DNA of 10,182 bases, from assembly GCA_937921035.1 (NCBI GenBank), contig CALEUL010000046.1, forward strand, positions 1-10,182, in the 5' to 3' direction. Every line of letters begins with the position of its first letter. The stretch's first letter is position 1. The notes beneath the pieces are model-generated. The model was not told where the DNA came from and did no database searches. It was given only the letters and a program-made list of their open reading frames with translations. The position numbers were made by a program, and so were the translations under genes. Positions 1-5,146 of this stretch are shown here, one piece after another. Source of the DNA: an uncultured Porphyromonadaceae bacterium (GTDB lineage Bacteria; Bacteroidota; Bacteroidia; Bacteroidales; Muribaculaceae).

Positions 1-1
1 C

Positions 2-124
2 ATGATAGTCGACCCCAAGGGGCGGTATTATGAATTCGGAATGGTAGCCGTAAAGGGCTACTTATGTGAGGGCATAAAAAATGCCCGAAGTTATGTCGAG
101 CGTCTAAACCTCCGCTCCTGGTAG
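2..124 (+). CDS. C-terminal part of an unrecognised rightward gene (partial)
   Basis: An open frame on the plus strand reads from the left edge to a TAG at 122-124, giving about 40 residues that end in YVERLNLRSW. There is an ATG at 2-4, but it may be internal, as the frame is open to the window edge. First codon positions are purine-rich and the peptide looks like ordinary protein (DPKGRYYEFG, GYLCEGIKNA), whereas the opposite strand gives a His/Arg/Pro/Ser-rich shadow. I do not recognise the family. It converges with the leftward gene ending at 204 and lies opposite a leftward promoter at 154-184. It is too short to exclude chance; the frame and composition are what support it. Confidence 0.5.
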   Translation: MIVDPKGRYYEFGMVAVKGYLCEGIKNARSYVERLNLRSW

Positions 125-153
125 TCGACAAACGACCATGGATTATCGCACCA

Positions 154-184
154 CAAATTTACGACAAGTTTTCCACTTGACAAA
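154..184 (-). promoter_or_regulatory. Bacteroidetes-type promoter, leftward, twin of the one at 892-922
   Basis: On the minus strand TTTG (184-181) is followed after 19 nt by TAAATTTG (161-154), an exact fit to the Bacteroidetes -33/-7 pattern TTTG N19-21 TAnnTTTG. The spacer contains GTGGAAAACTTGTCG, almost the same as the spacer at 900-918. It fires leftward, across the end of the rightward gene at 2-124. The first ATG downstream (139-137) opens only an 11-codon frame; a gene beginning at the ATG at 3-1 and lying outside the window is possible. Promoter function is inferred from the match alone. Confidence 0.6.
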
Positions 185-203
185 ATTTTGAGGAGAGAAA
201 ATT

Positions 204-887
204 TCAATTTTGAATGGTCCTTAATTTCCCGTTCTCAAAATAAAGATATCCCCCGGGATAGACCCATTGTTCGTTTACCCCATATCTTGTTGTAGTAGTA
301 TGGATTGTTTTTGGTTCGCCCCATGCTTCACGGCACATTTGTTTGGTAAAGCCAATGGCAACTTTGCCCTGAGCAATCAATCGACCATTATACTTCCCGT
401 ATTTTCTAATCATAGCGGACTCTCTTGCCCTGTAGTCAGCTTTGCGTTGGGCTTCTTTAGCTGTTCTTATATCGACATCTTCAATGTAGAGCGAGCTAAA
501 TTCCAATAGCGTCCAACAGATTTCCCCATCTGGGGCTTTAAAGACTAAAGCGACTGGGGTTTCTGTTATCCGTTGGTGGAAATTTATTACCTTACGGACG
601 TCGACACACCGTAAAGTATCATTTTTGTTAATTGAATACTTTGCACAGTCAAAAGTGCGATATAAATATGGCAGCGGCTCATCATGTTTTTGGATGAAAA
701 GCTTGCCAACAAACCGCGTCTTGATGTTTGTGTAAAAACTGTCAGGCACATTCTCCGTGTATCTGTCATTGTTTAAAAGCCCCCTTATTGTTGAGGCATC
801 AAGCGTGTATAAACGTTCTTCTGCATAACAAAAGTGCATCGAAGCGCATATTAGCAGAAGGAGATTTAAGACTTTAGGATAATTCAT
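204..887 (-). CDS. Secreted protein with BamE/SmpA-like C-terminal segment, possible moron
   Basis: The product has 227 residues when started at the ATG 887-885. An upstream ATG at 914-912 lies inside the promoter at 892-922 and is therefore unlikely. The N-terminus MNYPKVLNLLLLICASMHFCYA is a typical Sec signal peptide with cleavage expected after CYA, so the protein should be periplasmic or membrane-associated. The middle has a basic, charged stretch (RTAKEAQRKADYRARESAMIRKYG). The last about 55 residues (GKVAIGFTKQMCREAWGEP, then YGVNEQWVYPGGYLYFENG) resemble the small BamE/SmpA-type fold common in Bacteroidetes envelope proteins; this is pattern recognition, not a proven homology. It is AT-richer than the operon genes and has its own promoter and a terminator upstream, as expected for an accessory cargo (moron) gene that alters the lysogen's envelope. 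Function unknown. Confidence 0.75.
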   Translation of the reverse strand: MNYPKVLNLLLLICASMHFCYAEERLYTLDASTIRGLLNNDRYTENVPDSFYTNIKTRFVGKLFIQKHDEPLPYLYRTFDCAKYSINKNDTLRCVDVRKVINFHQRITETPVALVFKAPDGEICWTLLEFSSLYIEDVDIRTAKEAQRKADYRARESAMIRKYGKYNGRLIAQGKVAIGFTKQMCREAWGEPKTIHTTTTRYGVNEQWVYPGGYLYFENGKLRTIQN

Positions 888-891
888 GCCG

Positions 892-922
892 CAAAAATAC
901 GACAATTTATCCACATCACAAA
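892..922 (-). promoter_or_regulatory. Bacteroidetes-type promoter for the secreted-protein gene
   Basis: On the minus strand TTTG (922-919), 19 nt, then TATTTTTG (899-892) match the Bacteroidetes consensus exactly. The -7 box ends only 4 nt before the ATG at 887, so the transcript would start at or within a few bases of the start codon (a leaderless or near-leaderless mRNA). The spacer shares GTGGAnAAnTTGTCG with the element at 154-184. A perfect DnaA-box sequence (TTATCCACA, plus strand 907-915) falls within the same spacer. Confidence 0.65.
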
Positions 923-924
923 GA

Positions 925-950
925 CACCCCCGCCTTGCTGGGCGAGGGTG
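925..950 (-). terminator. Hairpin terminator after the DUF5053 gene
   Basis: Two 10-nt arms (925-934 and 941-950) pair across a 6-nt loop with one G-U pair; on the minus strand the hairpin is followed by TCTTTG, a short U-rich tail. It sits 44 nt downstream of the stop of the gene at 994-1248 and directly before the next promoter, which is where a terminator is expected. The U tract is short, so it may be leaky. Confidence 0.6.
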
Positions 951-993
951 AGAGTCCGGCCTTGACGGACATTGTCAAATTAAACAAGGCAGG

Positions 994-1248
994 TTAAATA
1001 CTGTCGGCTGCACGTCGGATGCGGTCAGATAGGTCGCAGAGAGCGCCTTTTAGCTGCATGGCTTCGTCGGGAGTAAAGCCACCGGCACCGCCATTGCCGT
1101 CGATGCCATCGAGCTTGTGATACAGCCACGAACTCGATTTGCCGAAATAAGTTCTTGCAATCTCGCGCCATGAGATGGCCACAAGAATGTCGGACATTTT
1201 ACTCTTTACGTCCGGGATGAGTGTCTTTGCTTGGATGACTGTTTCCAT
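994..1248 (-). CDS. DUF5053 family protein
   Basis: This 84-aa protein has the hallmark of the DUF5053 family seen in Bacteroidetes phages and mobile elements: SWREIARTYFGKSSSWLYHK at about residues 26-45, followed by a Gly-rich turn (GIDGNGGAGGFTPDEA) and a helical end (QLKGALCDLSDRIRRAADSI). The first part looks like a helix-turn-helix (IAR-YFGKSSSWLY), so DNA binding is possible but unproven; the family has no established function as far as I know. It lies behind the 50-aa gene at 1298-1450 with a hairpin between them and is probably transcribed from the promoter at 1478-1509. Confidence 0.85.
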   Translation of the reverse strand: METVIQAKTLIPDVKSKMSDILVAISWREIARTYFGKSSSWLYHKLDGIDGNGGAGGFTPDEAMQLKGALCDLSDRIRRAADSI

Positions 1249-1264
1249 ATCGTTTTATTTTTAA

Positions 1265-1291
1265 GCCCTCCCCCTCGATGAGAGGGAGGGC
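1265..1291 (-). terminator. GC-rich hairpin between the 50-aa gene and the DUF5053 gene
   Basis: GCCCTC at 1265 and GAGGGAGGGC ending at 1291 form a strong stem of at least 8 bp. On the minus strand it is followed by TTAAAAATAAAA rather than a run of U, so it could be a partial terminator or attenuator lowering expression of the DUF5053 gene relative to the 50-aa gene. It sits between the stop at 1298 and the start codon at 1248. Confidence 0.5.
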
Positions 1292-1297
1292 GGTTTG

Positions 1298-1450
1298 TCA
1301 GGGAAGGTCTGTCAGTTCGTCGACGAGTTGCTGAATGTAGTAGAGCATTTGGGGATATCCGTTAGGGAAGCTCTTTTGGTAGTTTCGGATGGCTCTTATC
1401 AGCTCCTCCTCTTTTTCTGTCAGTTTGATTTTTTCTTTTCGTTTTCTCAT
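1298..1450 (-). CDS. Small 50-aa conserved phage protein, function unknown
   Basis: The product begins MRKRKEKIKLTEKEEELIRA and ends QQLVDELTDLP. The start at 1450 is chosen because an upstream ATG at 1480 lies inside the -7 box of the promoter at 1478-1509 and would not be transcribed. The N-terminus is strongly basic (RKRKEKIK), then a charged helix and a conserved-looking NYQKSFPNGYPQMLYYIQQL block; I have the impression of similar small proteins in Bacteroidales phages but no function. It is the first gene of the short unit that also carries DUF5053. Confidence 0.7.
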   Translation of the reverse strand: MRKRKEKIKLTEKEEELIRAIRNYQKSFPNGYPQMLYYIQQLVDELTDLP

Positions 1451-1477
1451 TGTGATTGCTTGTTTAATTTGACACCA

Positions 1478-1509
1478 CAAAGTTACTACGAATTTTCGTA
1501 TTAAACAAA
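1478..1509 (-). promoter_or_regulatory. Strong Bacteroidetes promoter for the 50-aa / DUF5053 unit
   Basis: On the minus strand TTTG (1509-1506), a 20-nt spacer, then TAACTTTG (1485-1478) match the Bacteroidetes consensus exactly. Transcription would begin near 1472, giving a leader of about 22 nt before the ATG at 1450. The spacer is filled by a palindromic operator (1487-1500), so the promoter is probably repressed by a DNA-binding dimer. Confidence 0.75.
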
Positions 1510-1541
1510 TTTCGAGGGCAAAAAGATTACGAAAATTCGTA
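1487..1541. promoter_or_regulatory. Paired 14-bp palindromic operators
   Basis: TACGAATTTTCGTA at 1487-1500 and TACGAAAATTCGTA at 1528-1541 are the same palindrome (6-bp arms, 2-nt centre) in opposite orientation, with centres 41 bp apart, close to four helical turns. The first lies between the -33 and -7 boxes; the second lies just upstream of the -33. This is the layout of a two-site operator for a dimeric repressor that can bind cooperatively. The binding protein is not identified; candidates are the two XRE proteins in this window. Confidence 0.7.
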
Positions 1542-1555
1542 TTTTTTATTCCGGC

Positions 1556-2068
1556 CTACATGAATAGGCTCGGCTGCGGGTTCAGGCGCTCGGCTCGGAG
1601 TTTACCGAGGGCTTCCTCTGCTTTGCGGCGCTCGGTCTTTGCTTCCTTTTCCCGGGAGATAGCCGAATTGATCTGCTGCAGCAGTGCAATCTCGGCGTTG
1701 TTGGTTTCGATGGTTCGCCGCATGGAGCCGGTGAAATGCTCGTAGAGCACATCGTAACACTCGCGGCGGTAGACTGCGACGGCCTCACGAGCTTCCGGGG
1801 CGACCTTGCCGGGATTGATAGTGGCGAGCCAGCCATAGACATCACGGAGCCGGATGCAGTACATTTCGCGCTCCTTCTCGTCGGCGGCAACTGCGGCGAT
1901 AATCGCCGTAGTTGAATTGAAAAATTGGTCGGAATTAAGTTTGTTTCTTTGCGCGTCTACGTCGATGCCGATGGCTTCGCAGATGGGCTTAATCGGGACG
2001 AAGATTTCTCCGTCGCGCTCAACGGTTACGATGTCGACACCGTTGATTTTAGAGATTAGTGTTTGCAT
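1556..2068 (-). CDS. Phage antirepressor, P22_AR N-terminal family
   Basis: The 170-aa product fits the P22_AR_N family (phage antirepressor N-terminal domain) at residues about 5-115, with the typical FVPIKPICEAIGIDVDAQRNKL near the start and RLRDVYGWLATI and CYDVLYEHFTG later. Residues about 120-160 are a charged coiled coil (ISREKEAKTERRKAEEALGKL), probably for oligomerisation. Family members counter a phage repressor by binding it, which favours lytic growth or superinfection escape. It is the last gene of the leftward operon, overlapping the upstream gene by 13 nt, and is followed by an independently promoted unit. The repressor it would act on is most likely the protein at 9705-10106, but this is inferred from context. 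Confidence 0.85.
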   Translation of the reverse strand: MQTLISKINGVDIVTVERDGEIFVPIKPICEAIGIDVDAQRNKLNSDQFFNSTTAIIAAVAADEKEREMYCIRLRDVYGWLATINPGKVAPEAREAVAVYRRECYDVLYEHFTGSMRRTIETNNAEIALLQQINSAISREKEAKTERRKAEEALGKLRAERLNPQPSLFM

Positions 2069-2295
2069 TGTTTCTTATTTGGGATTATAGATATTGTTAC
2101 CTCAAGAGGCTCGGACTCCCAGGTTACTGATTGGAACAGGGAATTATCCAAGGCGAGCGTATCGCCGTCCGAGTCCCAACAGCCTTCGTAGTCGCCTCCG
2201 CCTCGATAAGGTTTGACCTTATACATGTAGAGAGCGCCGTCATCATCTCGCGCTATCCATGCGGTCATTATGAGCTGGTCTTTTGTCGCATCCAT
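2056..2295 (-). CDS. Small conserved phage protein, function unknown
   Basis: This 79-aa protein starts MDATKDQLIMTAWIARDDDG and contains YMYKVKPYRGGGDYEGCWDSDGD and LDNSLFQSVTWESEP. The pattern of an acidic ARDDDG turn, a KP-x-R segment and a W-E-x-EP end is familiar from small hypothetical proteins in Bacteroides phages, but no function is known to me. The ATG at 2295 lies 2 nt beyond the upstream stop; a GTG at 2301 in GTGA overlap is an alternative start, adding two residues. It overlaps the antirepressor by 13 nt, which suggests coupled translation. Confidence 0.7.
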   Translation of the reverse strand: MDATKDQLIMTAWIARDDDGALYMYKVKPYRGGGDYEGCWDSDGDTLALDNSLFQSVTWESEPLEVTISIIPNKKQCKH

Positions 2296-2297
2296 GC

Positions 2298-2525
2298 TCA
2301 CTCGGCCTCGTTTTTAAACTTATTTACTATAACCGAGACGGCACAAGCACAGACGGCCAGGGAGAGTTGTGCGAAATCATTGTCATCACGGCATATTGCT
2401 GTGAGGTCGAGTTCGGGCGTTTCGTGGACGGCAGCCATGACGGCCTCTGTCTGTTCATCGGTTGCCGGATATAGAGCGCATACTTTCAGCACTTGGATAT
2501 CCGAGATTTCAAATGATACTTTCAT
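2298..2525 (-). CDS. Small acidic phage protein, function unknown
   Basis: A 75-aa protein starting MKVSFEISDIQVLKVCALYP. It is acidic in the first two thirds and has a hydrophobic, Ala/Val/Cys-rich stretch near the end (LSLAVCACAVSVIVNKF, about 54-70) that is long enough for a membrane-associated helix but also compatible with a buried helix. ATGA overlap with the upstream gene at 2522-2525 points to translational coupling. I do not recognise a family. Confidence 0.65.
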   Translation of the reverse strand: MKVSFEISDIQVLKVCALYPATDEQTEAVMAAVHETPELDLTAICRDDNDFAQLSLAVCACAVSVIVNKFKNEAE

Positions 2526-2869
2526 TTTCGAGAGTTGTGTTTAGGTGAGTATTTCTTACATGAGAATTGTTTATGGGAGATGGAACGCTTGGAGAGCTGA
2601 CATCGGGGCGGGTGGGCTTGATAATGGCAGCAAAGGTCGCAAGTGGGACGGCAAGCGGTTTCGAAGATCTTCCAGTATTCGTTTTTAGGTTCTAAGTCGC
2701 AGTCGTAGAAAATGGGATGAGCACCTATTTTCGACGCAATCTGTGAAAGTTCGTCGAATGATGCCTCCATCGAACGAATTTCATCCATAACCACTGCAAC
2801 GCCGTGAAGGACATCGTCGGCGGTGACCGGAGGAATTGCCAATCGGAGTTTGGAGAAATGGTCCGGCAT
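2522..2869 (-). CDS. Cys-rich protein with possible zinc site, function unknown
   Basis: The 115-aa form beginning MPDHFSKLRLAIPPVTADDV is preferred, since its ATG follows the upstream stop (2883) after 13 nt; a longer frame from 2959 would overlap the upstream gene by 77 nt. Residues about 15-60 look like a helical bundle (VAVVMDEIRSMEASFDELSQIASKIG). A Cys cluster follows (ACRPTCDLCCHY, then RCQL), giving C-x3-C-x2-CC spacing that could hold a metal. The tail is strongly basic (SKRSISHKQFSCKKYSPKHNSRK), suggesting contact with nucleic acid. No family is recognised. Confidence 0.6.
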   Translation of the reverse strand: MPDHFSKLRLAIPPVTADDVLHGVAVVMDEIRSMEASFDELSQIASKIGAHPIFYDCDLEPKNEYWKIFETACRPTCDLCCHYQAHPPRCQLSKRSISHKQFSCKKYSPKHNSRK

Positions 2870-2882
2870 TATCGTTCGGGTG

Positions 2883-3125
2883 TCAGTTGTTTTTATGTGG
2901 GATATCCGAGTTATGATGATAGTAGATTGCGGCTTGTTTGATAGTGTCAAACAGAGCATCGCAATAGCGCTCTATTTCGACGATGTCAGGCGCATGGCGG
3001 CCGATGAGAGCGCCGGTATGTTCGGCCAGAACTTGGACGCACTCGCCTACGTTGCATCCGGATCTTTCAAGCTCCGTCGCGAGTTTGAGCGCGAGCTTTG
3101 ACTGATTGATTGTGAAATCCTTCAT
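2883..3125 (-). CDS. Small phage protein, function unknown
   Basis: An 80-aa protein starting MKDFTINQSKLALKLATELE. It appears all-helical, with short helices broken near GCNVGECVQVL and TGALIGRHAPDIVEIERY, and a His/Asn-rich end. The start ATG at 3125 lies 11 nt after the upstream stop, preceded by an AT-rich leader without Shine-Dalgarno, as is common in Bacteroidetes. I see no motif that fixes a function. Confidence 0.65.
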   Translation of the reverse strand: MKDFTINQSKLALKLATELERSGCNVGECVQVLAEHTGALIGRHAPDIVEIERYCDALFDTIKQAAIYYHHNSDIPHKNN

Positions 3126-3136
3126 GATTGTTTAAT

Positions 3137-3556
3137 TTATATGATACCAGAAGTTTCTAAGAAAGATTGAATTTTAGAGCGTGAGACATGGTTTTCAGAG
3201 AATGAACGGTCAACTTTCATTAAGTGAAAGTTGTCCCGGTCGTAATGATCCGTACAATATTCTCTGAAATGTTTTTTAGGCGGCATGTGAGTGCCGTCGT
3301 CTTTCGCCCAGTCAGCATAAACGCCCATCGAGACGCGAACCAGGGACGGATGCGTGTTGACCGTAATAAGTACGTCGAATTCGACAAGGCCGTTAAGACG
3401 CCGCGCCCACTCATTGACATCGCCCCGGAAGAAGCAAAAGCCCCGGCTTGTACTACCACCGAGACCACCTCTGTAATGGTCGGTGTGGTTCTCGAGAGTT
3501 TCGCCGCGCATATAGGCGGCGAACTCTCTTTGTGAGCAGAAGCGATGCAGTATCAT
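3137..3556 (-). CDS. Phage accessory protein, possibly ADP-ribosyltransferase-like
   Basis: A 139-aa protein. The N-terminus combines MILHRFCSQREFAAYMRGE with GGLGGSTSRGFCFFRGD at about 29-45 and a beta-rich FDVLITVNT near 60-68. An Arg early on, then an STS-G-F-x-F strand, is how small proteins of the mono-ADP-ribosyltransferase fold often look, but I cannot find the expected E-x-E catalytic pair, so the assignment is tentative and may be wrong. The second half is rich in His and Tyr (KKHFREYCTDHYDRDNFH). ATGA overlap with the zinc-ribbon gene upstream (3553-3556) couples their translation. If it is an ART, a role in modifying host or defence proteins would be natural for a phage early gene. 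Confidence 0.65.
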   Translation of the reverse strand: MILHRFCSQREFAAYMRGETLENHTDHYRGGLGGSTSRGFCFFRGDVNEWARRLNGLVEFDVLITVNTHPSLVRVSMGVYADWAKDDGTHMPPKKHFREYCTDHYDRDNFHLMKVDRSFSENHVSRSKIQSFLETSGII

Positions 3557-3711
3557 TTCAGGGGCTTGGGTTTATAGCCGCACCAGCAGCACACACCATC
3601 GGCGACGGCCAGAGCGTAGTTCTCGCGTTTACACTGAGGACAGCGGATTAAGAGGATTGTGCCGTCGGCGTACCATTCCACGCCGTCTTTGGCTTTTACG
3701 ATTTTACTCAT
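3553..3711 (-). CDS. 52-aa zinc-ribbon protein
   Basis: A short gene fills what would otherwise be a 147-nt gap. It starts MSKIVKAKDGVEWYADGTIL and holds two Cys pairs, RCPQC (C24, C27) and CCWCG (C41, C44), the CxxC-CxxC pattern of a zinc ribbon, likely for binding nucleic acid or protein. Its start overlaps the upstream gene by 8 nt and its TGA overlaps the next ATG (ATGA). This close fit on both sides, plus the clean Cys pattern, is strong evidence that it is real. The function is unknown. Confidence 0.8.
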   Translation of the reverse strand: MSKIVKAKDGVEWYADGTILLIRCPQCKRENYALAVADGVCCWCGYKPKPLK

Positions 3712-3988
3712 TGTCGTTTAGTTTAGAGATTATGTTTGCCTCGTCGATGCCGCGATACCAGACGTGTCCTTCGCCCTCGATGTGGTAGAACTGGGTAATG
3801 CCTCGGCGAAATGAATTGGTTATACGGCCCGAGCGGATAATCGAGCCGAAGAAGAAACGCACGATATCGCCGACGAGGAACAGGCCGGCCCCTGTCGAGA
3901 AGGAGAAGTCCCGGGGTTCGGCCGGGGTCGGTCTGTTGTAGACGATTTCGTTTATAGTCGGCGCGAATGGGAAGTCAAAAGTAGCCAT
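3704..3988 (-). CDS. 94-aa beta-rich phage protein, function unknown
   Basis: The start at 3988 (MATFDFPFAPTINEIVYNRP) is chosen because it falls right after the upstream TGA at 3992-3990; a longer frame from 4096 would run 107 nt into the upstream gene. The body looks like a small beta domain (GLFLVGDIVRFFFGSIIRSGRI, then GITQFYHIEGEGHVWYRG), a pattern that would suit an SH3-like or OB-like barrel; that is a guess from hydrophobic spacing. It follows the gene ending in an SSB-like tail and precedes the zinc-ribbon gene. Confidence 0.7.
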   Translation of the reverse strand: MATFDFPFAPTINEIVYNRPTPAEPRDFSFSTGAGLFLVGDIVRFFFGSIIRSGRITNSFRRGITQFYHIEGEGHVWYRGIDEANIISKLNDNE

Positions 3989-3989
3989 A

Positions 3990-4571
3990 TCAGAAAGGGA
4001 GGTCATCGTCCTGGTCATCGCTCCTATGTAAGAGGCAATAAACAGCTCGTTGGAAATCACTGTGTAGAGATTGGCGCCGGGACTTTTCCTGCTCATCCTT
4101 CAGCACTTGCGCATATTCTTCGTCATTGAAGCCGAAGAACTCCCATAGGCAGCCCGAATAGTGATAGGCAGGGCCGAAGAATTTCATAAGCGCATCCATG
4201 ACTGTTTCCTGAAATTCGCAAAAGGAGTCAAGGATCTTCTCGGAATATTCATACTCCCATCGGTACGGGCAATGGTTTGCGCCACGGACGAGAATGAGCT
4301 TATTGCGGTAAAAATCACGGAGCATCGTTTCGAGCTCTATGCTTAAATCCGCGATGGCATTATACTGGGCCTCCCGCCGACGGTCTTCTACCCAAAACGG
4401 AATAGCCGACTCTTGAGGCAACATGCGAGCCGGGTCCGTGATAGGGACATTTGTGATGTCGATGTAATCGACATCAATAGGCGTGTCCCCGATAGAAGGT
4501 TCTTCGAGCAATGATAATAAGTATTGCTCATAAGCCTTCATGGCGGCTGTTCTTTTTATTGGTCTAATCAT
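3990..4571 (-). CDS. 193-aa protein with SSB-like acidic C-terminal tip
   Basis: The protein ends DDQDDDLPF, closely matching the DDDIPF tip by which bacterial single-stranded DNA-binding proteins recruit replication and repair enzymes. The rest does not look like an SSB: there is no recognisable OB-fold, and it is mostly helical and charged (LSIELETMLRDFYRNKLILV; EFFGFNDEEYAQVLKDEQEK). It may use the tip to compete for, or join, the SSB interaction network (PriA, RecQ, RecO and others in the known E. coli case). It starts with an ATGA overlap at 4568-4571; an internal Met 11 is an alternative start. The location in the replication operon fits a DNA-metabolism role. Confidence 0.75.
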   Translation of the reverse strand: MIRPIKRTAAMKAYEQYLLSLLEEPSIGDTPIDVDYIDITNVPITDPARMLPQESAIPFWVEDRRREAQYNAIADLSIELETMLRDFYRNKLILVRGANHCPYRWEYEYSEKILDSFCEFQETVMDALMKFFGPAYHYSGCLWEFFGFNDEEYAQVLKDEQEKSRRQSLHSDFQRAVYCLLHRSDDQDDDLPF

Positions 4572-4783
4572 TTTTTACGTTTATTTGATTTTTTCTTATG
4601 CTTATGGACTCGCGGAGAGTCAGGTGGTACGAGAGTTATCAGATGTCGAGGAACGGCCATTGCGTAGCCGCATATCCTTATGAGGGCTGATATGGCCGAA
4701 ATATCCATGACATCGACGGTGCTTCCCATCTGTATGCGGATATCGTTTACATACAATGTCCGAAGGAGTACCGCTTCTTTCAT
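4568..4783 (-). CDS. 71-aa protein with basic tail, function unknown
   Basis: The product starts MKEAVLLRTLYVNDIRIQMG and ends in a Lys-rich tail (HKHKKKSNKRKK, 60-71), suggesting contact with nucleic acid or the membrane surface. The middle has DISAISALIRICGYAMAVP, a short hydrophobic helix. It is coupled on both sides by ATGA overlaps (4780-4783 with the lipoprotein gene, 4568-4571 with the next). No family is recognised. Confidence 0.65.
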   Translation of the reverse strand: MKEAVLLRTLYVNDIRIQMGSTVDVMDISAISALIRICGYAMAVPRHLITLVPPDSPRVHKHKKKSNKRKK

Positions 4784-5133
4784 TTAAGTGAGTATATGCG
4801 GTTATTCTCGTAGTCGTAAACCTTGCCGTCGATGATGGCGAGGTATTCGTCGCCGCGCTCATGAGCGACATCGAGGCAGAGGTCGACGCGGTCGAAGGAG
4901 CGGGAGAGAGAGTCGGCCAGTTCTCGGATTGTGCCCGAAGAAGCACGTTCCGCAGAGGCAAGACGAATGAAGTAACCGTCGGAGCTTTGCTCTACGACAG
5001 TAAAGCCGGCGGGCAGTGAAGAACTGTGGATTGGAGCTGCGGCCGTGGCAAAAGTCGGTGCAGAGGTCGCTGTGTCGGTAGTTTTGCCACACGCGGCCAA
5101 AGTAAGTGCCATAAGAAGGAATAGTTTGTGCAT
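4780..5133 (-). CDS. Small lipoprotein
   Basis: A 117-aa protein with a clear lipoprotein signal, MHKLFLLMALTLAAC, where the lipobox LAAC makes Cys15 the lipidated residue. The next residues (GKTTDTA) lack the acidic export signal that sends Bacteroidetes lipoproteins to the cell surface, so a periplasm-facing position is more likely. The mature part is Ala/Ser-rich at first (about 16-40), then a folded stretch (GFTVVEQSSDGYFIRLASAE; DEYLAIIDGKVYDYENN). A phage lipoprotein inside an early operon suggests superinfection exclusion or envelope protection, which is inference. It is 13 nt downstream of the preceding gene. Confidence 0.8.
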   Translation of the reverse strand: MHKLFLLMALTLAACGKTTDTATSAPTFATAAAPIHSSSLPAGFTVVEQSSDGYFIRLASAERASSGTIRELADSLSRSFDRVDLCLDVAHERGDEYLAIIDGKVYDYENNRIYSLK

Positions 5134-5146
5134 GATAATATGATGT

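Noticed and set aside
6..129. TAGTCGAC repeated at 6-13 and 122-129 as a possible attachment or recombination site
   Set aside because: Only 8 bp, mostly a self-complementary GTCGAC core, with no similarity in the flanks.
1..130. A structured RNA suggested by several short hairpins (CCCC-AA-GGGG, GTAGCC...GGCTAC, GGGCAT...ATGCCC)
   Set aside because: The same stretch reads as a plausible protein C-terminus on the plus strand, the stems are only 4-6 bp, and it does not match tRNA, tmRNA or RNase P features I could recognise.
267..509. An 80-aa plus-strand frame over the secreted-protein gene
   Set aside because: Antisense to a gene with a clean signal peptide and its own promoter; no start context or known motif.
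907..915. A perfect DnaA box TTATCCACA, with the DnaA-like gene suggesting an origin
   Set aside because: Only one copy is seen, with no cluster or AT-rich unwinding region, and it is explained by the promoter element shared with 154-184, where the same place reads TTTTCCACT. A single 9-mer can occur by chance.
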